A stretch of 64,000 nucleotides of DNA from JBGAKG01 sp044224495 (lineage in GTDB: Bacteria; Myxococcota_A; Polyangia; Polyangiales; Polyangiaceae). The notes below the pieces were generated by a model, which saw only the letters and a program-made list of their open reading frames with translations, did not search any database and was not told where the DNA came from. The stretch is from assembly GCA_044224495.1 (NCBI GenBank), contig JBGAKG010000011.1, positions 232,439 through 296,438 on the forward strand, written 5' to 3'. Below are positions 32,733 through 42,584 of this stretch, piece by piece; the stretch's first letter is position 1, and each line of letters begins with the position of its first letter. The position numbers and the translations under genes are program-made.

Positions 32733-33554
32733 ATGACCGACTTCGCCATCGAACGCCACCCCGGGAGCTTCCGCCGCGTCGCCGCCGCCATGTGGAGCCG
32801 GCCCACCGATCCGACGATCTACGGGTCGATGGACGTGGACGTATCCTCGACGCTCGCCTTCCTCGCCGACGCGAACCGGAACGGTTCGGCGCCGAAGCTC
32901 ACGATCACCCACGTCGTCGCGCGCGCCGTCGCGCGGGCGTTCGCGGAGAACCCCGACCTCAACTGCAAGGTGCGCTTCGGCGGCCGGCTCGAGCGGCGCA
33001 CCACGGTCGACCTCTTCGTGTCGGTCAGCACCGACGACGGGCGCGATCTCAGCGGCGTGCGCGTCGATGCCGCCGACGCGCTGGGTCTCGGCGAGCTCGC
33101 GCGCGCGCTCGGGCGCGAGGTCCGGGCGGTCCGTGATGGGTCGGACGCCAAGTACGGCAAGAGCCGCGACCTCCTCGCCCGGCTGCCGTGGTGGCTCACC
33201 GGGCCGATGCTGCGCCTGACGGACCTCGCGACCAACGAGCTCCACGTCCATCTCCCCGCGCAAGGGATGCCCCGTGACCCCTTCGGCACCGCGGTGATCA
33301 CGAACGTCGGACGCTTCGGGATCGACACCGCGTTCGCGCCGTTCCTCCCGCTCGGCCGCTCCGCGATGCTGCTCCTCCTGAGCGAGATCAAGGAGCGCCC
33401 GACCGTCGTCGATGGCCAAGTCGTCGCACGTCCGACGCTTCGTCTCTGCGCGACCTTCGACCATCGGATCGTCGATGGCGCCGGAGCCGGGCGGCTCGCG
33501 GCGAGCATCCGGCGCCACGTCGAGCGCGTGGCCGATCACGTGGAGGGCACCTGA
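32733..33554 (+). CDS. Stand-alone 2-oxoacid dehydrogenase acyltransferase (E2) catalytic domain
   Basis: A 273-residue protein with the CoA-dependent acyltransferase fold: LTITHVVARAVARAFAENPDLNCKV, FGTAVITNVGRFGID and the active-site motif CATFDHRIVDGAGAGR (catalytic His and Asp). Lipoyl and peripheral-subunit-binding domains, present in real E2 subunits, are missing, and no E1 or E3 gene is nearby, so it is unlikely to be a normal dehydrogenase component. It may acylate a small molecule, as in the related chloramphenicol acetyltransferase fold. ATG 32733. It is 1 bp upstream of the next gene and cotranscribed. Confidence 0.85.
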   Translation: MTDFAIERHPGSFRRVAAAMWSRPTDPTIYGSMDVDVSSTLAFLADANRNGSAPKLTITHVVARAVARAFAENPDLNCKVRFGGRLERRTTVDLFVSVSTDDGRDLSGVRVDAADALGLGELARALGREVRAVRDGSDAKYGKSRDLLARLPWWLTGPMLRLTDLATNELHVHLPAQGMPRDPFGTAVITNVGRFGIDTAFAPFLPLGRSAMLLLLSEIKERPTVVDGQVVARPTLRLCATFDHRIVDGAGAGRLAASIRRHVERVADHVEGT

Positions 33555-33555
33555 G

Positions 33556-34776
33556 ATGAGCGCGTTCGACTACTTCATCGCCCTCGACGGCAACGGCCTC
33601 AACGGCTTCGAAGGCTTCGCCGGCGTCGCACGGCTGCGCTGCGATCTCGACCGCGATCGCTTCGACGTCGACGTGAAGTACTTCCCCGGCATCGCCGGAG
33701 GCCACGCCCTCCAGATCGCCCCCGACGGGCGCCTTGGCTTCCTCGGCAACCTGTCGCAGATGCTCCTCTTCTTCGATCCGCGCACGCTCGAAGAGACGAT
33801 GCGCTTCTCCACCCTGCGCTTCGTCGCCCCCGAGGTCTTCTACTCGAGCCAGACGCACGTCGTGTGGACGGGCCCGCGGCGCTTCATCACCGTCCTCGGG
33901 CCGGACTTCTGGGAGCTCGACGTCGACGATCTCGCGCACCCGCGCCGGCTCGGTCCGCACCGGGTCTCGCTCCCCCACGCGCTCAAGCGCTCGCCGTCGG
34001 GGCGCTACCTCTTCTACGGGTCGATGGACCACGACCGCACGGGCTACGCGAACGAAGCGGGGGTCTTCGATCTCGAGACGGGCGAAGCGCGCGTGGTGAA
34101 GCTGCCCGCGACGGTCTGGCACCTCGGCGTGCACCCGACGCGCGACGTGTTCTACGCGCCCACGCAGCGCTGCGCGCCGCAGGACGGGACGGACTTCAAC
34201 GAGTACGTCATCGCGCACTTCAAGAACTACCTCTTCGAGATCGACGGCCCGACGGCCACCGTCACGCGCCACCTCGCGATCCCGAAGGATCTGCCGGTCG
34301 CGCTCACCTCCGACGTCGTCGTCACGGAGGAGCACGTCTTCTACAACGCATGCGCGTCGGCGGTGCTCGTCCGCGTCGACCTCGCGACGTTCTCCGACGT
34401 GCACTTCGTCGACGAGCGCCCGAGCGCGCTGCGTGCGCTCCGCGCTGCGCCGGTGGCGTTCGCGAACCTCCTCGAGAGCGCGTCGCGCGCGAACCTCCCC
34501 GGGAACACGCACGTGCTGCTGAAGGCGCTCCGCGCCACGCGCTTCTCGGCGCTCGACGGCAGCTACGGTCTCCAGCGCTCCCCGTGCGGGCGAGTGCTGC
34601 TCTCGGCCCATCGCGGCTTGAACGAGGTCATCGTCTACTCGCTCCCGGAGCTCCACGTGCTCCGGCGGATCCCGTTCCCGTCGATCCGGCGCTTCTTCCC
34701 CGAGCACTTCGGCCGCTTCGACGATCCGCGGCTCGGGTTCCACCACACCGCGCTCAGTACGGCGACTTGCGCGTGA
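33556..34776 (+). CDS. Hypothetical protein, probable beta-propeller, partner of the acyltransferase
   Basis: A 406-residue soluble protein with no signal peptide. Repeated strands with pattern xxxxAPDGRLGFLG and FxxxPxxLxxx, and several well-spaced His (GGHALQ, QTHVVW, PHALKR, MDHDRTG, VWHLGVHP) suggest a seven-bladed propeller; an axial His-metal site as in carotenoid oxygenases is conceivable but unproven. It starts 1 bp after the acyltransferase stop, so the two are one unit. Its end overlaps the convergent AraC gene by 23 bp. No family recognised. Confidence 0.72.
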   Translation: MSAFDYFIALDGNGLNGFEGFAGVARLRCDLDRDRFDVDVKYFPGIAGGHALQIAPDGRLGFLGNLSQMLLFFDPRTLEETMRFSTLRFVAPEVFYSSQTHVVWTGPRRFITVLGPDFWELDVDDLAHPRRLGPHRVSLPHALKRSPSGRYLFYGSMDHDRTGYANEAGVFDLETGEARVVKLPATVWHLGVHPTRDVFYAPTQRCAPQDGTDFNEYVIAHFKNYLFEIDGPTATVTRHLAIPKDLPVALTSDVVVTEEHVFYNACASAVLVRVDLATFSDVHFVDERPSALRALRAAPVAFANLLESASRANLPGNTHVLLKALRATRFSALDGSYGLQRSPCGRVLLSAHRGLNEVIVYSLPELHVLRRIPFPSIRRFFPEHFGRFDDPRLGFHHTALSTATCA

Positions 34777-35566
34777 CGGCGCGCCACGCGCTCGGCGCCG
34801 AGCCGGTCGCCTTGTGGAACGCGGCGCTGAACTGCTGGAGCGTCGCGTAGCCGACGTCGAGCGCGATGTTCGTGATCGGCGCATCCGTCTCGCGCAGGCG
34901 CCGCTGCGCTTCGGCGATGCGCGCGCGACCAAGCTCCGTCTGGAACGTCGTACCGTGCTCGCGCAGCCGGCGCTGGAGCGTGCGCGTCGACACGCCGAGC
35001 GCGCGACTGGCGTCGTCTTCGTCCGCGTCCAGGCGCCGCCGCACGAACGCGCGCAGCGCCCCCAACAGCGCCGGCTCGCCCTTCGCCGCTTCGACGAGCT
35101 CGGCGAGGGCGAGGCCCACCGAACCCGCAGCACCCACCCACGCGAGCGCAGGTCCGGGCGCTTCGAACTGCTCGACCGGGTACGGAGCGCCGCTCACCGG
35201 GTAGAAGCCCGCGACGACGGCGCCCTCGACGACCCCCGAGGGGCGCACGAGCGCGAGCCGCGTCACACGCTTCGCGAGCGCATCGCGCTGCTCCTTCACG
35301 TACCGCGCGAGCGCGGAGAACGCCGCGCCATCGGCGCGCTCGAGCCGCGACGCGTCCACGATCGATGCATGGGGCGGGTGCTCGAGCTCGAGCGCGAGCG
35401 AGCGCACGAGCGCCGCTGCGTCGGCTTCGTCGGGTGCGCCGAAGAGCACGACGCCCCAGAGCCCGGCGTCGGCCGCGAAGTGCACCCACGTGCGCCCGAC
35501 CAAGGCGGCCCCGAAGGGCGCCTCCGCGAACGCATCGTGCCCCTCGGCGCGGACCAGCATGGCCAT
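34754..35566 (-). CDS. AraC-family transcriptional regulator
   Basis: A 270-residue regulator. The N-terminal 165 residues form an unclassified sensor domain with a His/Tyr segment (PVSGAPYPVEQFEAPG). The C-terminal AraC DNA-binding domain is clear: DASRALGVSTRTLQRRLREHGTTFQTELGRARIAEAQRRL and APITNIALDVGYATLQQFSAAFHKATGSAPSAWR. Its 3' end overlaps the convergent propeller gene. It is 23 bp from the divergent lipase maturation factor gene, which it may control. Confidence 0.86.
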   Translation of the reverse strand: MAMLVRAEGHDAFAEAPFGAALVGRTWVHFAADAGLWGVVLFGAPDEADAAALVRSLALELEHPPHASIVDASRLERADGAAFSALARYVKEQRDALAKRVTRLALVRPSGVVEGAVVAGFYPVSGAPYPVEQFEAPGPALAWVGAAGSVGLALAELVEAAKGEPALLGALRAFVRRRLDADEDDASRALGVSTRTLQRRLREHGTTFQTELGRARIAEAQRRLRETDAPITNIALDVGYATLQQFSAAFHKATGSAPSAWRAVTRKSPY

Positions 35567-35589
35567 GGCTCAGGGTATCTTCGAGCGCG

Positions 35590-37143
35590 GTGGACGAGGA
35601 AGCGCCTGCGCCCGAGTTCGACACGCTGGAGCGGCGCCTCTGGCGTGCGCTCTTCAAGCCGAACGTCAGCTACCAGTACACGCGCTTCGCCATCCTGCGC
35701 TTGCTCGGCTTCGTGCAGCTCGTCGCGTTCGCGTCCGCGTTCGTGCAGCTCCCCGCGCTGATCGGCGACGAAGGGCTCACGCCCGCGCGCGACTGGCTCC
35801 ATTGGGTCGCGCGCGAACGTGGCCTCTTCGGCGGATTCCTGCGGGTGCCCACGCTCTTCTGGTTCGTCGCCCCCACCGCCGGGGCGCTCCGCGTCACGTG
35901 CGGGATCGGGGTGGCGCTCGCGCTCGCCGTCACGCTGGGCGCGACGAACGCGATCGTGCAGGCGCTCCTGTGGCTCCTCTATCTGTCGATCGTCCACGTC
36001 GGGCAGGTCTTCTACGGCTACGGCTGGGAGACGCAGCTCTGCGAGACGGCCTTCCTCGCGATCTTCCTGTGCCCGGTCGTCGGGCTCCACCCGTTCCCGC
36101 GCGCACGCCCTCCCGTCATCGTCATCTGGCTCTTTCGCTGGCTCATCGTGCGGATCATGCTCGGCGCAGGGCTCATCAAGCTGCGCGGCGACGCGTGTTG
36201 GACCGAGCTCACCTGCCTCGACTACCACTTCGAGACGCAGCCAGTCCCGGGCCCGCTCAGCCGCACCTTCCACGCTGCACCGCACGCGGTCCACGCGCTC
36301 GGGGTCGTCGCGAACCACGTCGTCGAGCTCGGCGCGCCGCTCTTCACGTTCGCGCCGGCGCGCTTCCGCCACGTCGCCGGGCTCCTCTTCGTCGGCTTCC
36401 AGCTCACGCTGATCGCCAGCGGGAACCTCGCGTTCCTGAACTGGCTCACGCTCGTGCCCGCGCTCGCGTGCTTCGACGACGACGCGCTCCGCCGCTTCGT
36501 CCCACGACGCCTCCGCGAGCGCCCCGTCGACCCACCCACGCGGCGGCACGAGCTGTGGGCGCGCGGGCTCGGCGTGGTCGTCCTGATCCTGAGCATCCTG
36601 CCGCTCGGGAACCTGCTCTCACCGAACCAGGCCATGAACGAGACCTACGAGCCGCTCGGGCTCGTCAGCTCGTACGGCGCCTTCGGATGGGTCGGCCAGG
36701 AGCGCGACGAGCTCGTCATCGAAGGCACGCGCGACGACCCACGCGATCCCGGCGCGAAGTGGCTCGCCTACGAGCTCCCGTGCAAGCCGGGCGATCCGAT
36801 GCGGCGGCCCTGCGTGGTCTCGCCCTGGCACTGGCGGCTCGACTGGCAGATCTGGTTCGCGGCGATGAGCAGCTACGACGAGGAGCCGTGGATCGTCCAC
36901 CTCGTCTACCAACTGCTCCGCGGCGACCCGACGCCGAAGCCGCTCCTGGCGCGCGACCCGTTCCCGGACGCGCCGCCGCGGTTCATCCGGATCGTGCGCT
37001 TCCGCTACCACATGACGCGCCCGGGCGACGCTGCGTGGTGGACCCGCGACGACGAGAGCAACGCTGCCGAGTGGATGCGCGCCGTGAGCCTCGACGACCC
37101 CGATCTGATCGAGTTCGTCGAGAGTCACGGCTGGCGCAGGTGA
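35590..37143 (+). CDS. Lipase maturation factor family membrane protein
   Basis: A 517-residue integral membrane protein. From GTG 35590 there are about eight hydrophobic segments, including LLYLSIVHVGQVFYGYGWE-QLCETAFLAIFLCP and the conserved LIKLRGDACWTELTCLDYHFETQPVPGPLS, the hallmark of the LMF1/LMF2 family. Conserved Cys, Trp and Tyr residues surround this loop. The soluble C-terminal domain ends WHWRLDWQIWFAAM-SSY and LVYQLLRGDPTPKPLL. Eukaryotic LMF1 folds lipases; bacterial homologues have no established role. An NtrC-type gene converges 6 bp downstream. Confidence 0.9.
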   Translation: MDEEAPAPEFDTLERRLWRALFKPNVSYQYTRFAILRLLGFVQLVAFASAFVQLPALIGDEGLTPARDWLHWVARERGLFGGFLRVPTLFWFVAPTAGALRVTCGIGVALALAVTLGATNAIVQALLWLLYLSIVHVGQVFYGYGWETQLCETAFLAIFLCPVVGLHPFPRARPPVIVIWLFRWLIVRIMLGAGLIKLRGDACWTELTCLDYHFETQPVPGPLSRTFHAAPHAVHALGVVANHVVELGAPLFTFAPARFRHVAGLLFVGFQLTLIASGNLAFLNWLTLVPALACFDDDALRRFVPRRLRERPVDPPTRRHELWARGLGVVVLILSILPLGNLLSPNQAMNETYEPLGLVSSYGAFGWVGQERDELVIEGTRDDPRDPGAKWLAYELPCKPGDPMRRPCVVSPWHWRLDWQIWFAAMSSYDEEPWIVHLVYQLLRGDPTPKPLLARDPFPDAPPRFIRIVRFRYHMTRPGDAAWWTRDDESNAAEWMRAVSLDDPDLIEFVESHGWRR

Positions 37144-37149
37144 ACGTGC

Positions 37150-38553
<1,404 letters not shown>

Positions 38554-38755
38554 CTGAACCTCCTGTGCTTCCTTCAGTACCTCGAGCCCTCTGCACCATG
38601 CGTGCTCGGATGCAGATTGCTACGAAGTGGCGGAAATGATTGGCGATCTGCCTCGACAATTCTCCGAACGCAGCATTCGGCAACGTGGCATTTTGTCACA
38701 CTTGATGCGAAGCGCCACGTGGACCGGCCCCCGCGCGGCCAGCTATCCTCGGGGG

Positions 38756-39838
38756 ATGCGCCGTATTGCTTCGCTTGGGTTTGGGCTCGTCGTTTCCGCC
38801 ACGATCGTCGCCTGCGCGACGGGCCTCGTGGAGCAGATCCCCGTCTCGGATGGAGGAACGCCCGATGCCGCTCCCACCGACGGCTCGGGCCCCCTCGTCT
38901 GCGAGGGCGGATGCCCGACGGGACAGGTGTGCTCGCAGGGGCAGTGCAAGCTCAACTGTGCGTCGGGCGAGAACAAGTGCGGCTCGATCTGCACCAACGT
39001 CCAAACCGATCCGAAGAACTGCGGCCAGTGCGGCAACCCGTGCAACGTCGGCTTCGTCTGCAAGGCCGGCCAGTGCGCGCTCGATTGCGGCACGAAGACC
39101 GCGTGCGGCTCGACCGACGACGGTGGTGCCGACGCCGGGCTCGTCTGCGTCGACACGCAGACCGACACGCTCAACTGCGGCGCGTGCGGCAAGTCGTGCG
39201 CGTCGCTGACGCAGCCGCCGAACGCGACGCTCGGGTGCGTCGCCGGCAACTGCGCGATCACGAAGTGCACCGGCAACTTCGACGACTGCAACAAGCAGGC
39301 GAACGACGGCTGCGAGGCCGACTTGATGTTCGACAAGAACAACTGCGGCAAGTGCGGCACCGCCTGCAGCGGAGGGACGCCCGTCTGCGGAAGCGGCAAG
39401 TGCATCGCGACCACGTGCGGCAACAACGTGATCGACAGCGGCGAGAAGTGCGACGGCACGCTCAACGTGCCGCAAGGCAATCAGGTCACGTGCCGCCCGG
39501 GCGGGACGAAGAACGAGTGCAAGTTCGACTTCTCCGGCGTCACGCAGCTCTACTGCAACGGCAGCTGCTCGTGGGGCGGTGCGTCGAGCTGCGACCAGGC
39601 CGACGCCGACATCTTCTGCAAGCTGAAGACGGGGAGCTCGACGTCGACGGCGACGGCGTTCACGTTGGGCACCGCCACGACGCAGCCGGGCTTCTGCTGC
39701 CCCGGTGGCGGCTACGGCCAGAACCTCGGGACCATGCCGGAGTACGGCGTAAACATCAGCGTCTGGTACCAGGGCACGAGCCTCCAAGCGAACCACGGCA
39801 GCGGCCAGGTGATCTCGTCCGTGACCTGCTCGCCCTGA
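38756..39838 (+). CDS. Cys-rich lipoprotein, hypothetical
   Basis: A 360-residue lipoprotein from ATG 38756, with GGGGG 4 bp upstream. Lipobox TIVAC, an Asp/Ala tether, then about 30 Cys over 200 residues in the pattern C..G..C......D..NCG.CG..C, repeated about four times (LICEGGCPTG, NCGQCGNPC, NCGACGKSC, NCGKCGTAC). This Cys/Gly-repeat architecture occurs in many myxobacterial lipoproteins of unknown role. The C-terminal 110 residues are less Cys-rich with a final Cys. The 200-bp upstream gap shows only weak promoter signals. Confidence 0.8.
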   Translation: MRRIASLGFGLVVSATIVACATGLVEQIPVSDGGTPDAAPTDGSGPLVCEGGCPTGQVCSQGQCKLNCASGENKCGSICTNVQTDPKNCGQCGNPCNVGFVCKAGQCALDCGTKTACGSTDDGGADAGLVCVDTQTDTLNCGACGKSCASLTQPPNATLGCVAGNCAITKCTGNFDDCNKQANDGCEADLMFDKNNCGKCGTACSGGTPVCGSGKCIATTCGNNVIDSGEKCDGTLNVPQGNQVTCRPGGTKNECKFDFSGVTQLYCNGSCSWGGASSCDQADADIFCKLKTGSSTSTATAFTLGTATTQPGFCCPGGGYGQNLGTMPEYGVNISVWYQGTSLQANHGSGQVISSVTCSP

Positions 39839-39881
39839 CGCGAGCGGGAAGATCCACGTCCGAACACCGTATCGAGTCGCC

Positions 39882-40289
39882 ATGCAGCCCATGCAACCCC
39901 CGCCCGGCGGCTACTACCCGCCCCCCGTCATCCAGCAAGCTCCGGGTGGCTACTACGGTCAGCCGCCGATGCAGGGGTACGCCCCGCAGCAGCAAGCGTG
40001 GGGCTACGCCGGCGCGCCGATGGCGCGGGGTCCGAAGCGCAACGTCGGGCTCATCGTGGGTGGGTCGATCTCGCTCGGCGTGGGACTGCTCGCGTTCGTG
40101 GGCTTCCTCTACAACGCGTACCAGTACGCGACGGTCGAAGAGCGCTTCGCGGATCTCGCCGGCGCCGGTTGGATCGTCGACGTGATCAAGGAAGCCGACT
40201 TGCACCGCATGATGGTGTTCGGACCGCTCGCGCTCGTCTTCATGACGGCCGGTCTCGTCATGGGTGGCTTCGGGCTCCGCAAGAAGTAG
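39882..40289 (+). CDS. Small membrane protein with Pro/Gly/Tyr-rich N-terminus
   Basis: A 135-residue protein. Residues 1-50 are low complexity with PPPGGYYPPP, QAPGGYYGQPP and QQQAWGYAG repeats. Two membrane segments follow (about 55-80 and 112-130), with a short loop containing charged residues (YATVEERFADLAGAGW). The N-terminal tail resembles the disordered leaders of many myxobacterial membrane proteins. It lies between two lipoprotein genes, 43 bp and 63 bp away, and could be part of the same surface locus. No family recognised. Confidence 0.7.
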   Translation: MQPMQPPPGGYYPPPVIQQAPGGYYGQPPMQGYAPQQQAWGYAGAPMARGPKRNVGLIVGGSISLGVGLLAFVGFLYNAYQYATVEERFADLAGAGWIVDVIKEADLHRMMVFGPLALVFMTAGLVMGGFGLRKK

Positions 40290-40352
40290 CCCGCGCGTCT
40301 GCCGCGAAACTGACTACGGCAGGTGCATGGCACCAGCTCTTAGATCGGAGAG

Positions 40353-41774
40353 ATGCGCATGCGTCTCTCCGTTCTCCTCACTGTCGCTGGATCCACGGCC
40401 TTGCTCGCCAGCTTCGGAGCATGCGGAGGAGAGCCCGACCCCGTCGTCCCCGGAGACGCGGCCGTCGAAGGCGCCTCGGATGCGAGCTCGAGCGATGTAG
40501 TCGACGACGGCGACGCCACCGCGGACGCCGCATTCGACGCAGGACCGACCGCCCTACTCACCGTCGTCGTCGAGAACCGACTCAAGCTCCCCGTGGTCCC
40601 CGTGGCCGGGGCGGACGTCGTCTTCTACGACACCACCGGCGACGTGTTCGTTCAGAAGACCGACGTCACCGGTCACGCGACGGCCACGCTCCATGACGGG
40701 GCGACGATCACCGTCGTGAATGGGACCGAGTACACCGACTACGTCGAGCTCACCTCCGTCCTCGGCGTGGGCCTCGGAGAGACGATCGCGATCACCGACG
40801 AGCCCTACAAGCAGGCGCCCGACGCGCAGCTCCAGTTCAAGTCCGATCCGCCTCCCCTCGCGAACGGCGTGGAGTACCGCTTCTACACCGGCCAAGGCGG
40901 CTCCGGCGGTCACTTCGTTCCCAACACCTACACGACGCAGACGGCGTACCCCCTCGTGGATGGGACCGGGTTCCGGTTTCTGGGTTTCGCTCCCGCCGCG
41001 TTCCAACCGACCATCACGCCGACGAAGTACGCCGTGTGCGCCGCAACACAGGTCGCCGATGGTGGCGTGACGTCGTGCACGGTCCCTGCGAACGGTTGGG
41101 CCGACGTCGCGGTGGGACCGCTCGCGCTCGTCGGCACGGCCGACCCTTCGGCGACGAAGTGGACGTGGGACCTGGGCCATGCGAACGGGCTCGGCCTCTA
41201 CCCGATGATCCACGTCGACGTTCCTCCGACGAACGCTGCTCTGCCCGCGAGCTACTCGCGCGTGCCGACGAACGCGGCCGCGTTCGTTCACACGGAGGGC
41301 ACGCTGTGGTGGCCGAGCAACGGGAAATCGTTCCACACGCGCCGCGCTGCGAATCAGGGCACCGTGACCGAGGACTTTGCCCGCTATCTCCCGCGGCTCA
41401 CGGGAGCGACCGTGAGCGGACCGCTCGACGCTCCGACCATCGCCTTCACTGCGACGGCTGCGCTCCCGACGGTCGTCGGCAGCCACTGGATCGAGGGCTC
41501 GACGTCGATCGATGGCGGCGTGCGCTACACCGACTGGGTCGTCTACCATCGGACCAGCAAGTCGTCCGTGACGCTCCCGAAGCTCCCCGCCGCGCTCGCG
41601 AGCTTCCTCCCGACATCTTGGGACATCTACCGCGTCGCGCTGTTCGACTCGGCCGAGATCCCGTGGGAGACGATCCGCACGCTCCCGCGAGCCCAGCAGC
41701 AGCGCATCCTCGGTTTGCGTTCCGCCTACCCACTCACCGCGTTCGACGCGAGAACGACGGTCTACACCAAGTAG
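40353..41774 (+). CDS. Predicted lipoprotein, hypothetical
   Basis: A 473-residue protein starting at ATG 40353 (the in-frame ATG at 40359 is also possible). Signal peptide with lipobox SFGACGG, then an acidic Asp/Ala/Ser tether of about 40 residues. The mature region begins with a carboxypeptidase-regulatory or Ig-like stretch (TALLTVVVENRLKLPVVPVAGADVVFYDTTG..VQKTDVTGHATATL), suggesting a CarboxypepD_reg-like module, followed by a beta-rich region of about 330 residues with no recognised motif. A 63-bp gap upstream includes a 6-bp inverted repeat (CTGCCG/CGGCAG). Function unknown. Confidence 0.75.
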   Translation: MRMRLSVLLTVAGSTALLASFGACGGEPDPVVPGDAAVEGASDASSSDVVDDGDATADAAFDAGPTALLTVVVENRLKLPVVPVAGADVVFYDTTGDVFVQKTDVTGHATATLHDGATITVVNGTEYTDYVELTSVLGVGLGETIAITDEPYKQAPDAQLQFKSDPPPLANGVEYRFYTGQGGSGGHFVPNTYTTQTAYPLVDGTGFRFLGFAPAAFQPTITPTKYAVCAATQVADGGVTSCTVPANGWADVAVGPLALVGTADPSATKWTWDLGHANGLGLYPMIHVDVPPTNAALPASYSRVPTNAAAFVHTEGTLWWPSNGKSFHTRRAANQGTVTEDFARYLPRLTGATVSGPLDAPTIAFTATAALPTVVGSHWIEGSTSIDGGVRYTDWVVYHRTSKSSVTLPKLPAALASFLPTSWDIYRVALFDSAEIPWETIRTLPRAQQQRILGLRSAYPLTAFDARTTVYTK

Positions 41775-41780
41775 TCGAGC

Positions 41781-42017
41781 TCACCCACCCCGAAGGATCC
41801 GCGCGAGCACCGCGCGCCCCGTCGTCGAGAGACCCGCTGGGTCCAGCGCCGCCTCGAGCTTGCGCTGCGCGACCGCGCGCTCGTAGGCCGTCTCGCGCCC
41901 CGCGGCGTCGAGGTCGTGCCACGCTTCGTGCGCGCGCGTCATGCGCGTGAACGGATCGCGCGCGCGGTGGGACGTGGTGACGGCCTCGATGAGTGAGTCG
42001 CGCTCTTCCGGCGTCAT
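41781..42017 (-). CDS. Small protein coupled to an ECF sigma factor
   Basis: A 78-residue acidic/basic helical protein (MTPEERDSLIEAVTT...), no Cys, no membrane segment. Its ATG 42017 overlaps the sigma-factor stop (ATGA), so it is translated from the same message. It could be an accessory or anti-sigma factor without a zinc motif, or a chaperone for the sigma factor; none can be assigned. It contains a repeated helical pattern with conserved His/Trp (EAWHDLDAAGR). Ends 7 bp from the convergent lipoprotein gene. Confidence 0.6.
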   Translation of the reverse strand: MTPEERDSLIEAVTTSHRARDPFTRMTRAHEAWHDLDAAGRETAYERAVAQRKLEAALDPAGLSTTGRAVLARILRGG

Positions 42018-42580
42018 GCGAACGCTCCCAAGTCGACACCGAGCTCCCGCAGGCAATCCGCGAGCAGCTTCCGCGCGCGACCGAAGTTCTGGAGGAAGGT
42101 GTTGAGCTTCATGCGCAAGCCCGCGGCGAGCGTCGCGTCCGCGTCGGCCCCCGCGCTCGCGAGCCGCGCATCGAGCGCACGCCGCGGCTGCTCGGGGAGC
42201 TTGGCCCGACACTCGACGATCGCCTGGCGCAAGAGCGGATCGGGGAGCGCGGCGTGGACCGCAAACGCGAGCGATGCGTCGAGGTCCTCGTCGCCGACGT
42301 TCACGGTCCGCGCGCGGCGGACCTCGTCGATGGCGAGGTTCCGCGCGATGCGGAGCGAGACCCGGAGGAGCGCATTCGGCGCAGCGTCTCGCTCCACGCG
42401 CGCCGCCACTTGCCACGTACGAAGCAGCGCCTCTTGGAGCACGGCCTCGACGTCGACCCGCGCCGCGAACGAGCGCAGGCTCGCGCGGATGGAAGGCTCC
42501 GCGCCGGCGATCCACTGCCCGAAGGCATGGGGATCGCCGGCGACGATGGAAGCCAGGTGGACGTCGAGGTCGACCGGCAC
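42014..42580 (-). CDS. ECF-type RNA polymerase sigma factor, divergent
   Basis: A 188-residue protein from GTG 42580. Region 2 is visible: EAVLQEALLRTWQVAARVER.APNALLRVSLRIARNLAIDEVRRAR, the pattern that binds the -10 element and core polymerase. Region 4 is degenerate, with LPEQPRRALDAR and a helix (KLLADCLRELGVDLG) where an HTH is expected, so -35 recognition may be altered. It starts 4 bp after the VIT-VWA stop and overlaps the small downstream gene. Operon context suggests it is controlled by, or controls, the envelope genes around it. Confidence 0.75.
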   Translation of the reverse strand: MPVDLDVHLASIVAGDPHAFGQWIAGAEPSIRASLRSFAARVDVEAVLQEALLRTWQVAARVERDAAPNALLRVSLRIARNLAIDEVRRARTVNVGDEDLDASLAFAVHAALPDPLLRQAIVECRAKLPEQPRRALDARLASAGADADATLAAGLRMKLNTFLQNFGRARKLLADCLRELGVDLGAFA

Positions 42581-42584
42581 GACG

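Noticed and set aside
38554..38755. Possible sigma-54 promoter upstream of the NtrC-type gene and the Cys-rich lipoprotein gene
   Set aside because: TGGC-like segments exist, but none has the strict GG-N10-GC spacing.
40299..40322. CTGCCG/CGGCAG hairpin before the lipoprotein at 40353
   Set aside because: A 6-bp stem with a 12-nt loop and no U-tract is too weak to call a terminator.
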